Source: Bacillota bacterium
GTDB taxonomy: Bacteria; Bacillota; Clostridia; Acetivibrionales; DTU013
Length of the DNA: 64,000 bases
Assembly: GCA_023426125.1 (NCBI GenBank)
Contig: JAFABI010000063.1
Span: 124,001-188,000, forward strand
Reading direction: 5' to 3'
Shown here: positions 52,140-60,986 of the stretch, one piece after another
How the letters are laid out: every line of letters starts with the position of its first letter
How positions within the stretch are numbered: position 1 is the first letter of the stretch
Notes under the pieces: generated by a model
What the model was told of the DNA's origin: nothing
Seen by the model: only the letters and a program-made list of their open reading frames with translations
The model's database searches: none
Made by a program: the position numbers and the translations under genes

Positions 52140-52347
52140 AAACAGCTTAAAAACCTTGGTTGGGAGGCACCTTGTCCTGTGGTATTCTGAGTAATTCTGT
52201 CAATATATAACCATAAATAAATCCATTTCATAATGGGTTATTTTTTTGTGCCATTTTTGAGAATTTGTGATAAGGGTTTCATGGTAACTTGGCCTGAAGT
52301 GTCACGCCGCCAGTAAAAGCGGCTTATTATGGTGGGTATTTTACTCA

Positions 52348-52399
52348 TTGACATATATATCGTACTACGCTATACTAATTACAGCGTAGTACGATATAT
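52348..52399 (+). promoter_or_regulatory. PadR promoter with perfect 17-bp inverted-repeat operator
   Basis: TTGACA (52348-52353) and TATACT (52371-52376) are 17 nt apart. Overlapping them is a perfect inverted repeat: ATATATCGTACTACGCT (52355-52371) and AGCGTAGTACGATATAT (52383-52399) with 11 nt between. A repressor bound here would cover both spacer and -10, so self-repression by the PadR protein is likely. Confidence 0.85.
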
Positions 52400-52412
52400 G
52401 AAGGAGAGTTTT

Positions 52413-52733
52413 ATGGACAAGAGAATTAAAAGATTTTATGTTCCAATGACTGAAACGAGTTTTTATATTTTGTTCTCTTTGCAAGATGAAATGCACGGCT
52501 ACAACATTATGCAATATGTGAAAGAACTTACGAATGGTGAAATTACTTTGGGTGCAGGTACAGTCTATACCAGCTTATCAAAAATGGAAAAGGACAGGCT
52601 AATCCTATTTACTAAATCAGAAAACAAGCGCAAATATTACAAAATTACTGACTTAGGAAATGAAATATTAGATCTTGAACTTCAGCGAATTGAAAGACTG
52701 TATAAAAATATTCAGAACGGGAGGAAGTTGTAA
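52413..52733 (+). CDS. PadR-family transcriptional repressor
   Basis: This 106-residue protein is a PadR winged helix: SFYILFSLQDEMHGYNIMQYVKE (in part), LGAGTVYTSLSKMEKDRLI and a basic wing KRKYYKITDLG. The ATG at 52413 follows AAGGAG. It overlaps the DUF2812 gene by one base and the promoter carries a perfect palindrome. Such PadR/DUF2812 pairs are common in Firmicutes and respond to hydrophobic compounds or envelope stress. Confidence 0.92.
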   Translation: MDKRIKRFYVPMTETSFYILFSLQDEMHGYNIMQYVKELTNGEITLGAGTVYTSLSKMEKDRLILFTKSENKRKYYKITDLGNEILDLELQRIERLYKNIQNGRKL

Positions 52734-53773
52734 TGAGTGAATATAAAACGATTAAACGGCATTTTAATATCTCTGATTTCGAGGAAGAACAGGATTTTTT
52801 GACTTCCTCCCATTCAGATGGATGGCGGCTGGTTTCTGTTAAGGGTAAGAAATATACTTTTGAGAAAAGCGAACAGGAGGCTGTTTCTTATCAAATAGAC
52901 TTTAATCCTAATGAGCAACAAAGGGATGAGTATATCCAATTACTTGTCGATTTCGGATGGCAATTCATCACTGAAAAGAACGGCAGGTTTTATTTTTCAA
53001 AGCAAACGTCGCTTTGTAATGAAAATGAAAGTAAACTATTCAGCGATAGAGAAACAAAAGCTTTGATGTGTTGGAAGATTGTAAAACTTAAGTTACTTCA
53101 ACTCATTCCTTTATCTACTCTTATGGTATTGTTTTCGTTCTTCATAGGCATTACTCTATTTACATTTCGGATAGCTCCATTATTTCTTTCCACGTTTATA
53201 TCTGGATTGCTCCTATCCAGCTTAATATTAGTACTATACGCAAGTTATTTGACAAGTTTTATAAAGCTGAAAAAGATTATGAGAGGTGATTATCAAGCGG
53301 AAAAGCATCACTCTATAAAATCAAAGACGGCTATGCTTGTAATTGTATCTTTAATTGCAATCATTGGCGACCTGTGTCTAAATTTTGAGAGCTTTGTTTT
53401 CGGCGGATATATCTTAACAAACGCGATTGTGACAGTCTGTGTAATCTTGCTATGGTGCCTTTTATTTGCTTTAGGGCGTAAGAATTTCGAATTTATGTTA
53501 TATACCGCCATATATTGGACACTCACCTTTATTAGTGCAGTAATCTCATGGATAGGCGTCTATACTGATGATCCGTTAGCGTTTAACCTTTTACTATTTG
53601 TCCCGACTTCGGGAGCACTTTCGGGTTTCGGGTTCTTGTTTAGCAGTAATCTAATGGCAATAGGAGCGATTATTCTAACGGCTGTAATTGCTATAAGCCT
53701 TAGCTCCATGCTTTTGATTAAGATACAAAAAACAACATTAGACATCGATACAGAAAATCAAAATCATAAATAA
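52733..53773 (+). CDS. DUF2812 membrane protein
   Basis: This 346-residue protein has a soluble N-terminal DUF2812 domain (residues 1-85; FEEEQDFLTSSHSDGWRLV, YQIDFNPNEQQRDEYIQLL), often encoded with PadR regulators, followed by about six hydrophobic helices (residues 120-340). The family has no known biochemical function; it is thought to act with its PadR partner in sensing or counteracting membrane stress. Start overlaps the padR stop (one base). A GC-rich hairpin ends the unit. Confidence 0.85.
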   Translation: MSEYKTIKRHFNISDFEEEQDFLTSSHSDGWRLVSVKGKKYTFEKSEQEAVSYQIDFNPNEQQRDEYIQLLVDFGWQFITEKNGRFYFSKQTSLCNENESKLFSDRETKALMCWKIVKLKLLQLIPLSTLMVLFSFFIGITLFTFRIAPLFLSTFISGLLLSSLILVLYASYLTSFIKLKKIMRGDYQAEKHHSIKSKTAMLVIVSLIAIIGDLCLNFESFVFGGYILTNAIVTVCVILLWCLLFALGRKNFEFMLYTAIYWTLTFISAVISWIGVYTDDPLAFNLLLFVPTSGALSGFGFLFSSNLMAIGAIILTAVIAISLSSMLLIKIQKTTLDIDTENQNHK

Positions 53774-53789
53774 GCTTCCAACCTAACAT

Positions 53790-53822
53790 AAGCGCCGCCC
53801 TTTAAGAACAAAGGGGCGGTGC
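53790..53822 (+). terminator. GC-rich hairpin after DUF2812 gene
   Basis: AGCGCCGCCC-TTT pairs with AAAGGGGCGGTGCT, with one bulge and one G-U pair. No T-run follows directly. Confidence 0.6.
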
Positions 53823-53867
53823 TCGTGGTTTATTAGCCCGAAGTATGATGACTGTGCACATGTAAAA

Positions 53868-53892
53868 TCTGACGGGCGCATTGCCCGTCAGA
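53868..53892 (-). terminator. Hairpin at the end of the conjugation operon
   Basis: TCTGACGGGC and GCCCGTCAGA form a perfect 10-bp stem with a 5-nt loop, followed on the minus strand by TTTTAC. The same hairpin is present in the duplicated fragment near 51920. Confidence 0.75.
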
Positions 53893-53897
53893 CTACA

Positions 53898-55922
53898 TTA
53901 CCATGCTGCCGTATAATTTGAGAAGTACAATAGAGGATCAACTCTTGTACCTCCGACAAAAACCTCAAAGTGCAAATGTGGCCCTGTGGACATTCCCGTG
54001 CTGCCCACTAAGCCAATGGTTTGTCCTTGCGTCACCGTCTGCCCGACACGGGAATTTATTTGGCTCATGTGGGCATAAAGGGTCTTATTGCCGTTGCCGT
54101 GGTCGATGATGAGATAGTTTCCGTAGCCGCCCGCGTCGTAAGCTGCGGTTGTGACTACGCCATTGGCGGCAGCTAATACCGCCGTTCCGTATCCCGCTCC
54201 AATATCAATGCCGGTGTGGGTTTTGTAAACGCCCAGGATGGGATGCAGTCTCGTACCAAAAAAAGAAGTTACATAATCGCTGGCGGCGCTGGGCCAGATA
54301 TATAAGCCCTCCGCAATAACGTCTGCTCCATTTCCCAGGTATCTCAAACCTGTAATCAGGAACGTAAAATATTGGTCGTACTTGTCGCTCAAGAGTTCTG
54401 CCAGTAGTTTGTTTTGGTCGTTATTAAAACCATAGATTTCAGCTTGTTCCCAAGCGGTTCGCTGGGTAATGATGATATGAAGAATATGTTCGTACCATGT
54501 TTCCGTTTCGGTACTGCCGTCCTCGTTTGTAGTGGTACTGGTATGCTCCACGGTTTCCATCCAGTGGTCTATCTCTGTCATATCCCAGAATACTTCCCGG
54601 ATAAGGTTAATACGGGTTTGGTCGATGGTCGCAACATCCATGCCGTTGTCGGCAAGAGCGGTTTTCACGGCGAACACGGCCAGAATGTCTATCCAGATAT
54701 TGCCCCGGGTGCCTCCGGTGCCGGTGTACCGAACATCAAGCGTATCCCATGTATTGCCGTTCTTGATGTCCTCTATTTGCTGGTTGTATTCTTCGTTCAC
54801 TTCTTGTATCACGGCAGATACGGTCGTTACCGCTGCATCTTTGTTCTCATCGGAAAAAAGGATGCCAAAGGGAGATGATAACAGGGCGGCCACAGCGATA
54901 ATGATTAAGAACAAGACAAGGACGGCTCCGCCTGTGCCCACCAGGGCAGCAAGCCCTTTAGCCAGCGCAGCAGCAGCTTTGGCAGTCAGTTTGACCATCC
55001 TGACGGTAAATCTGGCGGCGGCTCTTGCCGCCTGCGCTGTCCGTTGTGCCGCTTTTGCGGTTGCCTGTGCGGTCTTGGATGCAGCTTTAACCGCGGTCTG
55101 AGAGGTCTTCACTCCGATTTTGGCGGTCTGTCCGGCGGTCTTGATTGATTTTCGCGCCGTTTTAATCGTGCCTTTGGCGGTTTCCTTTACAGCTTTACTG
55201 CCTGACCGGGTAGACTGCCTGACGGTGCGGCCTGTGCCGCTGATGCCGGGCTGGACTGAACTCACTGTTATTTTTTCGGTCGGTCTGAACACGGGATTTT
55301 GAATAACCTGTGCGGTCTTGGTTTCAGCCGCCGGAATATCTCTGTTTGCGGTAAACCGTGCTTTCGCCTTGCTCTGAACGAACCGCCGTTTTGCCAATTC
55401 GTTCGGCTTGGAAAGGGTATACTTTCGTCTCACCGTCTCCTTTGTTTTAAATTGGGTGGCTTTTTGCTGTACCGTTTGCCTTGCTTGCGCGGGAACATTA
55501 TATTGCTTAGATACGGCTTTTGTCTTTGATGGGGCGGTTCGCTTTCCTTTGGAGGAAGCCGCACTCCGGTTGCCCGCTTGGGAATTGTCGGTTTCGGGGC
55601 GGGAGGTTTGCTCCGCCGTATATCCATCGGCAGCGTCGGCGTGAGAAGTGTCTGAACGGGCATTGCGGTGTTCCTTGATTTTTTGAATGACTGTTTTGCC
55701 CTGATGCTTTACGCCATGACCGACTTCACGGGTGACCGTTTCCGCACCTGTCTTAATCTTATCCTCCGCATATTCCGTATAGCTGTCATGTTCGGGCTGT
55801 TGTGTCTGCCCGGCCTGTTCTTTGGTACGGATATAGGCGTTTTTCGCTCTGCCGGACACATCGGCGGTTTTATCCAGCGCCTTAATGTCCTTAATGGTGG
55901 ATTTGGTTTTGATTTCCCTCAA
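53898..55922 (-). CDS. Conjugation cell-wall hydrolase (M23 peptidase) with low-complexity N-terminus
   Basis: This 674-residue protein has a long, charged, Lys/Thr/Ala-rich N-terminal region (1-310), a membrane helix (LVLFLIIIAVAALL, about 340-353), and a C-terminal M23 metallopeptidase domain (550-665) with zinc-binding THTGIDIG and HLHFE. It should cut peptidoglycan to make room for the transfer channel, the role of VirB1/TcpG-like proteins. A TTG at 55922, 8 nt after AAAGGAGG, is a better start than GTG three codons before. A deleted copy of its 3' end lies at 51894-52139. It is the last gene of the transfer operon in the window. Confidence 0.88.
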   Translation of the reverse strand: MREIKTKSTIKDIKALDKTADVSGRAKNAYIRTKEQAGQTQQPEHDSYTEYAEDKIKTGAETVTREVGHGVKHQGKTVIQKIKEHRNARSDTSHADAADGYTAEQTSRPETDNSQAGNRSAASSKGKRTAPSKTKAVSKQYNVPAQARQTVQQKATQFKTKETVRRKYTLSKPNELAKRRFVQSKAKARFTANRDIPAAETKTAQVIQNPVFRPTEKITVSSVQPGISGTGRTVRQSTRSGSKAVKETAKGTIKTARKSIKTAGQTAKIGVKTSQTAVKAASKTAQATAKAAQRTAQAARAAARFTVRMVKLTAKAAAALAKGLAALVGTGGAVLVLFLIIIAVAALLSSPFGILFSDENKDAAVTTVSAVIQEVNEEYNQQIEDIKNGNTWDTLDVRYTGTGGTRGNIWIDILAVFAVKTALADNGMDVATIDQTRINLIREVFWDMTEIDHWMETVEHTSTTTNEDGSTETETWYEHILHIIITQRTAWEQAEIYGFNNDQNKLLAELLSDKYDQYFTFLITGLRYLGNGADVIAEGLYIWPSAASDYVTSFFGTRLHPILGVYKTHTGIDIGAGYGTAVLAAANGVVTTAAYDAGGYGNYLIIDHGNGNKTLYAHMSQINSRVGQTVTQGQTIGLVGSTGMSTGPHLHFEVFVGGTRVDPLLYFSNYTAAW

Positions 55923-55955
55923 TGTGGGCACCTCCTTTCAGAATAGTACCGCTTG

Positions 55956-56363
55956 TTACCGCGCTTTTTGGGAAAGCCAGGATGCGGAGTGTTCCATACT
56001 CCGACAGTATTCGGGATAACGCAGTCGGATGGCTTCAAAGAAGTAGGATGCAAAACCGCAGTCAAACAGTTCATAGGGCGCGGAATACTGTTCTTTTCCT
56101 TCTTCTGTCCAGCCGTTCCAGAGGTTAAAGGCCAACCGGCACAGGCGGCGCGTACCGCCCGTCTGCCAGGGGGACGAAAGGCCGTCCGGCTCAATCCCGC
56201 CGTTTTTGAAGTCAAAGAGGGTATGGATATTGCGCCTTGTTTCCTCACAGATTCCCATCGCATAGAAAAACGCCCGGTGATAGGAATCGTCATTACGGGT
56301 TTTAATAAGCATTTGAACATAAAAGTCTTTATGTTCCTTGTTTGCAAACCGGATGGTTTCCAT
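55956..56363 (-). CDS. DUF6075-like ICE protein
   Basis: This 135-residue protein reads METIRFANKEHKDFYVQML and contains DDSYHRAFFYAMGICEETRR and a C-terminal PYELFDCGFASYFFEAIRLR. I recognise it as the DUF6075-type protein found in Tn1549-like elements between the VirB4 and M23 genes. Function unknown. AAGGAG precedes the ATG. A longer frame in another register across this region is a shadow of this gene. Confidence 0.8.
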   Translation of the reverse strand: METIRFANKEHKDFYVQMLIKTRNDDSYHRAFFYAMGICEETRRNIHTLFDFKNGGIEPDGLSSPWQTGGTRRLCRLAFNLWNGWTEEGKEQYSAPYELFDCGFASYFFEAIRLRYPEYCRSMEHSASWLSQKAR

Positions 56364-56450
56364 TGTGATTTCTCCTTCACAAGATAAATGAACGGCTGAC
56401 CGGAAGTACGGCCAGCCGTTTGCATATATAAGGTTTTGTCAAATTTGTGC

Positions 56451-58763
56451 CTATTCGCCCGGCTTGGTGGTCATCAGGTTATAGAGCTTGGTGTTGCGCG
56501 GGAATTTATTGATAAACGGTACAAGGGAACTACCGTACTTAATAAGCCCACACCCCGCGTCGGAATTGGTGATATAGCTCATCTGCTCGTTTGAGATATT
56601 CAGGAGTTTTGCCAGCTTTTGGCGGTCAGAAGCGGCTTGGTTGAGCATGACGATAAATTCGCTGTTGCTGAGCATTGTGCTGGCCAGCACGGAATCCAAA
56701 AGATACTCTACATTCTGAGTAATACCCGTGGGATAGGCATTGCGTTTTCTGAACCTGCGCCAGGCTGAATTGAAAAAAGTTCCGCTGTACTCATTTTCAA
56801 AAACGACATGAAATTCGTCGAGAAAAATATGCGTCCGTTTGCCGTTGCGCCAATTCTCAGTCACGCGGTTGATCATCGCGTCGGTAATGACCAGGAGTCC
56901 CATCGTTTTTAGCTGCTTACCTAAATCCATAATGTCGTACACTACCATACGGTTTTGTACATCCACATTGGTAGGGTGAGCAAAAGCGTTTAAGCTGCCG
57001 CTTGTAAACAATTCAAGAGACAGCGCAAGCTCACGCGCTTCCGGCTCATCCTGTGCAAGCAGCTTTTCCCGCAGGACGCAGAGCGTCGGCAATTCGCCGC
57101 CCTTTTGGTAATCGACGTAAACCGCCGCTGTGCAGCGGTCAATGATACTTTTTTCTTTTGCGCCGATCCCTTTGCGGTCAAGCTGTTCAAACAGGGACAA
57201 TACAAACTCCGATTTGTCGATCACGGGATTGTTGCCGTCACCGTAGCCCTCCACCATATCAAGAGCGTTGATATGGTCGCAGCTCCCTGCCGCAATGCGG
57301 ATCACCTCGCCGCCAAACGCTTTTACAAGGCCATATTCTCGTTCAGGATCACAGACCAAAATATCATCGTCGGTGGCAAGGGCAAGGAAGGAAATCAATT
57401 CCTTTGCAGAAAAGGACTTGCCACTGCCCGGAACGCCGAGCAAAAAAGCGTTAGGATTGAGCAGTTTTGCTTTGTTACACATGATAGGATTGTGGGAAAT
57501 TGCGTTGTCCCCCAAATATATACCGCCTGTGTCCATTATTTCCTGTACCCGGAACGGTATCAAAACTGCAAGGGATTCCGTCGTCAGGGTGCGCAGGGCG
57601 TTGATCTTACGCAGGCCAATAGGCATAGCAGTATTCAGGCCGTCCATTTGCTGATATTTCAATACGGCGAATTGGCACAGATGCTTCCGTGCCGTGGTGA
57701 GCAGTGCGTCAGTATCGCTGTCAAGCTGTTCCAAAGTGTCGGCGGTATGCACCATTGTAAGAACGGCGAACATCATCCTCTGGTCGCGGGTGGTCAGGTC
57801 ATCCAAAAATTCCTTGCTCTCTTTGCGCTGCTGCTCCATGTCGTAGGGTACGACAGCAGAAAAATTGTTATTAGAATTCTGTCTGCGCTGCCAGTTTGTA
57901 ATGTTGGTTTCCACACCAAGCAAGCGGTTTTCCACCTCGCGTACCGCTTCATCGGTGGGAATGGGAATGACATCAATGCTCATCATCAGATTGCGATTGA
58001 GGCCAGTAATCTCGGTAACCATACTGTCTCTAATAAAGGAAGCGTATTCGCGTAAAAACAGCACACGCCCGAATCTATTACCGAACTTAAAATGGTCTTT
58101 TTCAAATTCCAATGTGTCAGGGCAAATGAAGTCCTTAAAGTCATGCCCTTTACGCATGGTTTCCGATATTTCAAATCGAAAATCCGTTTCCTCACCTGTG
58201 CGATAAAAGTCATGAAGAATGCGCAGTTTTTCCGTTGCGTCAAGCTCCGCGCATTTGGAGCCGAGCCGAGCAAAATGGGAGATGATATCGACGCTGACGC
58301 GGGCGAAATACGTTTTTGCTTCCTCAATGTTTTTTTTGAAAATCGAGATGGTAATAAACTTTTCCTGTACGATACTGTTTGCGCCCGTTGCCTTTTCAAG
58401 CAACATTTTATTGTACTCTTGGCGGTAAATATCGAGCCCGTCATCCTTGTACGGGATAAGGATGTTCTTTTCAAAATCCGCTTTGTTCAGGCGGCGGTTG
58501 ACGATGGTGATTTTTGTGGTCGCGCCGCTGTCAAAGGAATTGAGCAGTTCGCTGTATTCCAAGAACATGGCTTCCTTATCCTCGCGGGATGCAACGGCAT
58601 AGTTAATATCGGTGAATTTATAAGTTTTGGTGTACTTGTTCTTACCCACAAGAAAAATGCCATCTTCCCAGATAATCTGGACGGGGATGGCCTGCTGAAC
58701 ACTTTTCGGGACTCGGAATTTTTCCTTATCCTGCTGAAACAGATTTCTTAGAGTTTTAATCAT
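56451..58763 (-). CDS. VirB4-family conjugation ATPase
   Basis: This 770-residue ATPase powers the type IV secretion channel. The Walker A motif GVPGSGKSFSAKE is near residue 440, the Walker B THIFLDEFHVVFENE near 640, and FRKRNAYPTGITQNVEYLL follows. The N-terminal half matches the VirB4 N-domain. It follows the PrgI gene: their frames overlap by 8 bases. It is a reliable hallmark of a functional conjugative element. Confidence 0.95.
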   Translation of the reverse strand: MIKTLRNLFQQDKEKFRVPKSVQQAIPVQIIWEDGIFLVGKNKYTKTYKFTDINYAVASREDKEAMFLEYSELLNSFDSGATTKITIVNRRLNKADFEKNILIPYKDDGLDIYRQEYNKMLLEKATGANSIVQEKFITISIFKKNIEEAKTYFARVSVDIISHFARLGSKCAELDATEKLRILHDFYRTGEETDFRFEISETMRKGHDFKDFICPDTLEFEKDHFKFGNRFGRVLFLREYASFIRDSMVTEITGLNRNLMMSIDVIPIPTDEAVREVENRLLGVETNITNWQRRQNSNNNFSAVVPYDMEQQRKESKEFLDDLTTRDQRMMFAVLTMVHTADTLEQLDSDTDALLTTARKHLCQFAVLKYQQMDGLNTAMPIGLRKINALRTLTTESLAVLIPFRVQEIMDTGGIYLGDNAISHNPIMCNKAKLLNPNAFLLGVPGSGKSFSAKELISFLALATDDDILVCDPEREYGLVKAFGGEVIRIAAGSCDHINALDMVEGYGDGNNPVIDKSEFVLSLFEQLDRKGIGAKEKSIIDRCTAAVYVDYQKGGELPTLCVLREKLLAQDEPEARELALSLELFTSGSLNAFAHPTNVDVQNRMVVYDIMDLGKQLKTMGLLVITDAMINRVTENWRNGKRTHIFLDEFHVVFENEYSGTFFNSAWRRFRKRNAYPTGITQNVEYLLDSVLASTMLSNSEFIVMLNQAASDRQKLAKLLNISNEQMSYITNSDAGCGLIKYGSSLVPFINKFPRNTKLYNLMTTKPGE

Positions 58764-59121
58764 GGCGTTTCATAGCCTCCTTTTGGCGGGATTCAATAGA
58801 GCCTTTCATAACCTCGTAATAGATGTTTGTCGGGTTAAAGGTCAGTTGCTTGGGCAACAGAAATTCCGATTTTATCCACGCCCAAATAAACTGTTCTGCT
58901 GTCATGCCGTGGTAATTAATAAAGCCCAACGCCGCAAAGGGGGCGGCTCCTATAATGCACATCCAGCTTACGGTTTCCGTGCCGAAGTAGCTCCGCAAGC
59001 CGAAGTAGATGCCTACGGCGATACCCACGGCCAGGACAGAAAAAAGGAACTGCCGCAGGGACAGTCCAAAAAACATGCTTTCGGTATAATCCCGGATTTC
59101 CCGGTTGATCTTGACTTCCAA
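58756..59121 (-). CDS. PrgI-family conjugation membrane protein
   Basis: This 121-residue protein has two close hydrophobic helices (about 24-62) and the start MEVKINREIRDYTESMFFGL, typical of PrgI/VirB3-type subunits of Gram-positive type IV secretion. It starts with TTG 10 nt after GGAGG. Its last codons contain the ribosome site for VirB4, the usual coupling in Tn1549-like elements. Confidence 0.92.
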   Translation of the reverse strand: MEVKINREIRDYTESMFFGLSLRQFLFSVLAVGIAVGIYFGLRSYFGTETVSWMCIIGAAPFAALGFINYHGMTAEQFIWAWIKSEFLLPKQLTFNPTNIYYEVMKGSIESRQKEAMKRHD

Positions 59122-59181
59122 AATTCAATCACCTCCAAATAAAAAAGCGCCTTGCGATAGGGCGCTGTTGGGCTGTTTGTT

Positions 59182-59379
59182 TTACCGTTCCTGCCGGTTT
59201 TTCCTCTGCCATTCCTGCTTTTTCAGTATCTTGACAACCAACTCGTCAACCTTGCGATTTTGCGCCATAAACGCTTCATTCTGATTGAGAGGGATGCCTT
59301 TTTCCCAGGCTTCATCAGCAAGCCTGTTGAGTTTTTCCTTCTCTATTTTCAGCTTTTCATCTAAATTCGGCTTCTTCAT
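59182..59379 (-). CDS. Small coiled protein, possibly Spo0E-like
   Basis: This 65-residue protein consists of two predicted helices joined by a short turn: LDEKLKIEKEKLNRLADEAWEK (in part), then NEAFMAQNRKVDELVVKILK. The spacing, with Gly-Ile-Pro-Leu at the turn and V-D-E-L-V in the second helix, recalls the Spo0E family, in which Asp-Leu-Ile is the active motif. If true, the element would carry a factor delaying sporulation of its host during transfer. The assignment is tentative. GAGAGG precedes the ATG. Confidence 0.55.
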   Translation of the reverse strand: MKKPNLDEKLKIEKEKLNRLADEAWEKGIPLNQNEAFMAQNRKVDELVVKILKKQEWQRKNRQER

Positions 59380-59465
59380 GTGAACCTCTCTCGTGGCGAT
59401 AACTTTTTACACTTGCACCGTGTGATATAATGGAAATATATAGAATGTTGAAAGGAGTGTCCATT

Positions 59466-59882
59466 ATGCCAACCGCAGCAATCATATCCCTTTGCCTTAC
59501 GGCGGGGTTATTTGTTCTCTCTTTGATATTCAGAGTGGCCGGAAAACTCCGGCTTGGTATTCCGCTTCTTTATCTGCTCGCCGCTGTTGTCAGCACCTTT
59601 TTTACACGATGGACAACGGAACATGAACCATTGGTACTAATGGGATTGTATATCGTCATCGGCTTGACCGTGTTAAGCTGGATTGTGTCGCTGATAAAGG
59701 CGATCCGGCGCAAGCGGGACGAGAAACACTTTGAGGATGATGTCGCGTGGCAGATTCGGCGGGCAAGAGAGATGGGCGTACCGCTTGACAAAGTTCAGTT
59801 TAACGAGCAGGGGGATTTGCTTGATCCAAGAACGGGAGAACCTGTCGTTTATGGAGAGGGCGTTCAGTTCAAGGATATATGA
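59466..59882 (+). CDS. Small membrane protein of the ICE, opposite strand
   Basis: This 138-residue protein has three hydrophobic helices in the first 80 residues (IISLCLTAGLFVLSLIF, LGIPLLYLLAAVVS, VLMGLYIVIGLTVLSWIVSL) and a charged C-terminal tail containing RAREMGVPLDKVQFNEQGDL. It is the only plus-strand gene inside the transfer module, with its own ribosome site (AAAGGAG) and terminator. It may be an entry exclusion or regulatory membrane protein, but no family is recognised. Confidence 0.75.
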   Translation: MPTAAIISLCLTAGLFVLSLIFRVAGKLRLGIPLLYLLAAVVSTFFTRWTTEHEPLVLMGLYIVIGLTVLSWIVSLIKAIRRKRDEKHFEDDVAWQIRRAREMGVPLDKVQFNEQGDLLDPRTGEPVVYGEGVQFKDI

Positions 59883-59918
59883 AAAAAGATACCGGATTTC
59901 ATTTCCGGTATCTTTTTA
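59882..59918. terminator. Bidirectional terminator
   Basis: GATACCGGA and TCCGGTATC form a 9-bp stem with A6 before and T5 after. It ends the small membrane protein gene and the oppositely directed gene at 59933. Confidence 0.9.
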
Positions 59919-59932
59919 TAATCCTGCCATTA

Positions 59933-60508
59933 TCATCGCGCCCCGGTATCCCGGCTCGGAGCTTTCGGCTGGTGTTCGCGTACCGTCCTGCCGTCTGACG
60001 GCTTGATAAAGTCCAGCCGTCCAGCCGCGTAGATGGCGTTATCGGTAAGCTGCCGCTGCCATGCGTCTTGTGACGGGGCCCATTTGAATCCGCTGTCTTT
60101 GAGAAGCGCACGTTGGTTATCGTTCGGCCTTTCATCAAAGAAAAGCTGCAAACGGTTCATTTCAGTATTCGCTTCGGCACGGCCGCCGTTAAATTCCCAG
60201 CCCTCAAAACCGCGTGACGCTTCGGCAAGGCTTTGTTGCAGCCGTTTGATTTTGCTGTTATTGTTTGTAAGGTCGTAAGTGGAAAAGGGCTGCTTTTCCC
60301 ACGAATGGCGCGTGGCTGCGATTTGCTCGTCCAGCTTTTCTGCCTGCGCTTCAGTAATACCGGGCGCTCCCATGCAAGTGCCGGTCTTGCGCCAATAGGC
60401 ATTGACCTCTTTCATAGTGGTTTGCAATTCCACACATTTATTCAATTCTTCGGTCAGCTTTTCCACAGACAGCGGTTCATTGCTCGGTTTTGTTCTTCCG
60501 TATGACAT
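59933..60508 (-). CDS. ICE hypothetical protein (DUF3849/DUF3560-like C-terminus)
   Basis: This 191-residue protein has a coiled N-terminal half and a C-terminal motif DERPNDNQRALLKDSGFKWA followed by WQRQLTDNAIYAAGRL, which I know from the ends of DUF3560-type proteins and other large mobile-element proteins. Such domains are usually seen with antirestriction or DNA-modifying partners. Here it stands alone in the transfer module. Function unknown. GGAGGG precedes the ATG. Confidence 0.65.
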   Translation of the reverse strand: MSYGRTKPSNEPLSVEKLTEELNKCVELQTTMKEVNAYWRKTGTCMGAPGITEAQAEKLDEQIAATRHSWEKQPFSTYDLTNNNSKIKRLQQSLAEASRGFEGWEFNGGRAEANTEMNRLQLFFDERPNDNQRALLKDSGFKWAPSQDAWQRQLTDNAIYAAGRLDFIKPSDGRTVREHQPKAPSRDTGAR

Positions 60509-60547
60509 TGTGATTCCCTCCGTTCATTCATATAAGGTGGTTGCGGC

Positions 60548-60967
60548 TTACCGCTCCGGGTCGGATTTTTTCTTGGCAGACCTGTTTTGCGCTTTGGCGT
60601 GTGAATCCATATACTTCTTAACGCCGTCCGGGTCAAACTCTTTAAGGCGTTCCATGTCAAAAGCGATTTTCAAATACTCGTTAAATCCCGAATATCCTTT
60701 TTCCGGCAGAAGCGTCCCCAACTGGTTTTTTAAAATAAAATCCAGCAAGCCTTCGTTTTCACCGAATGTCTTAACATAAGCCTCATTTGGTTTTAGCTTG
60801 TTTCCGAGATTTACGGTCAGGTCAGTAAATGATTCAAACTGGCCACTATTTTTCCACCACAATCCGATAAAGAGATTGCCGTTCATTTGATAAGATTGAA
60901 CCTCTATTGCCAGCTTGATAGGATTCTTCCTGTACTTCCAGTTGAATTGCAGCGTTTTTATATCCAA
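60548..60967 (-). CDS. DUF4313-like protein
   Basis: This 139-residue protein matches the DUF4313 type found in conjugative elements: NPIKLAIEVQSYQMNGNLFI, FESFTDLTVNLGNKLKPNEA and a basic tail. Function unknown. TTG start after AAGGG. It lies between the VirB6-like gene and the preceding ICE protein gene, as in related elements. Confidence 0.7.
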   Translation of the reverse strand: MDIKTLQFNWKYRKNPIKLAIEVQSYQMNGNLFIGLWWKNSGQFESFTDLTVNLGNKLKPNEAYVKTFGENEGLLDFILKNQLGTLLPEKGYSGFNEYLKIAFDMERLKEFDPDGVKKYMDSHAKAQNRSAKKKSDPER

Positions 60968-60986
60968 ATTTAATCCCTTCTTTCCA

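Noticed and set aside
55919..56425. 168-codon minus-strand open frame
   Set aside because: It is the shadow of the DUF6075-like gene in a neighbouring frame; that gene has the better ribosome site and matches a known ICE family.
57105..58055. 316-codon plus-strand open frame inside virB4
   Set aside because: It runs antisense through a well-conserved ATPase gene; its length is explained by the codon use of the real gene.
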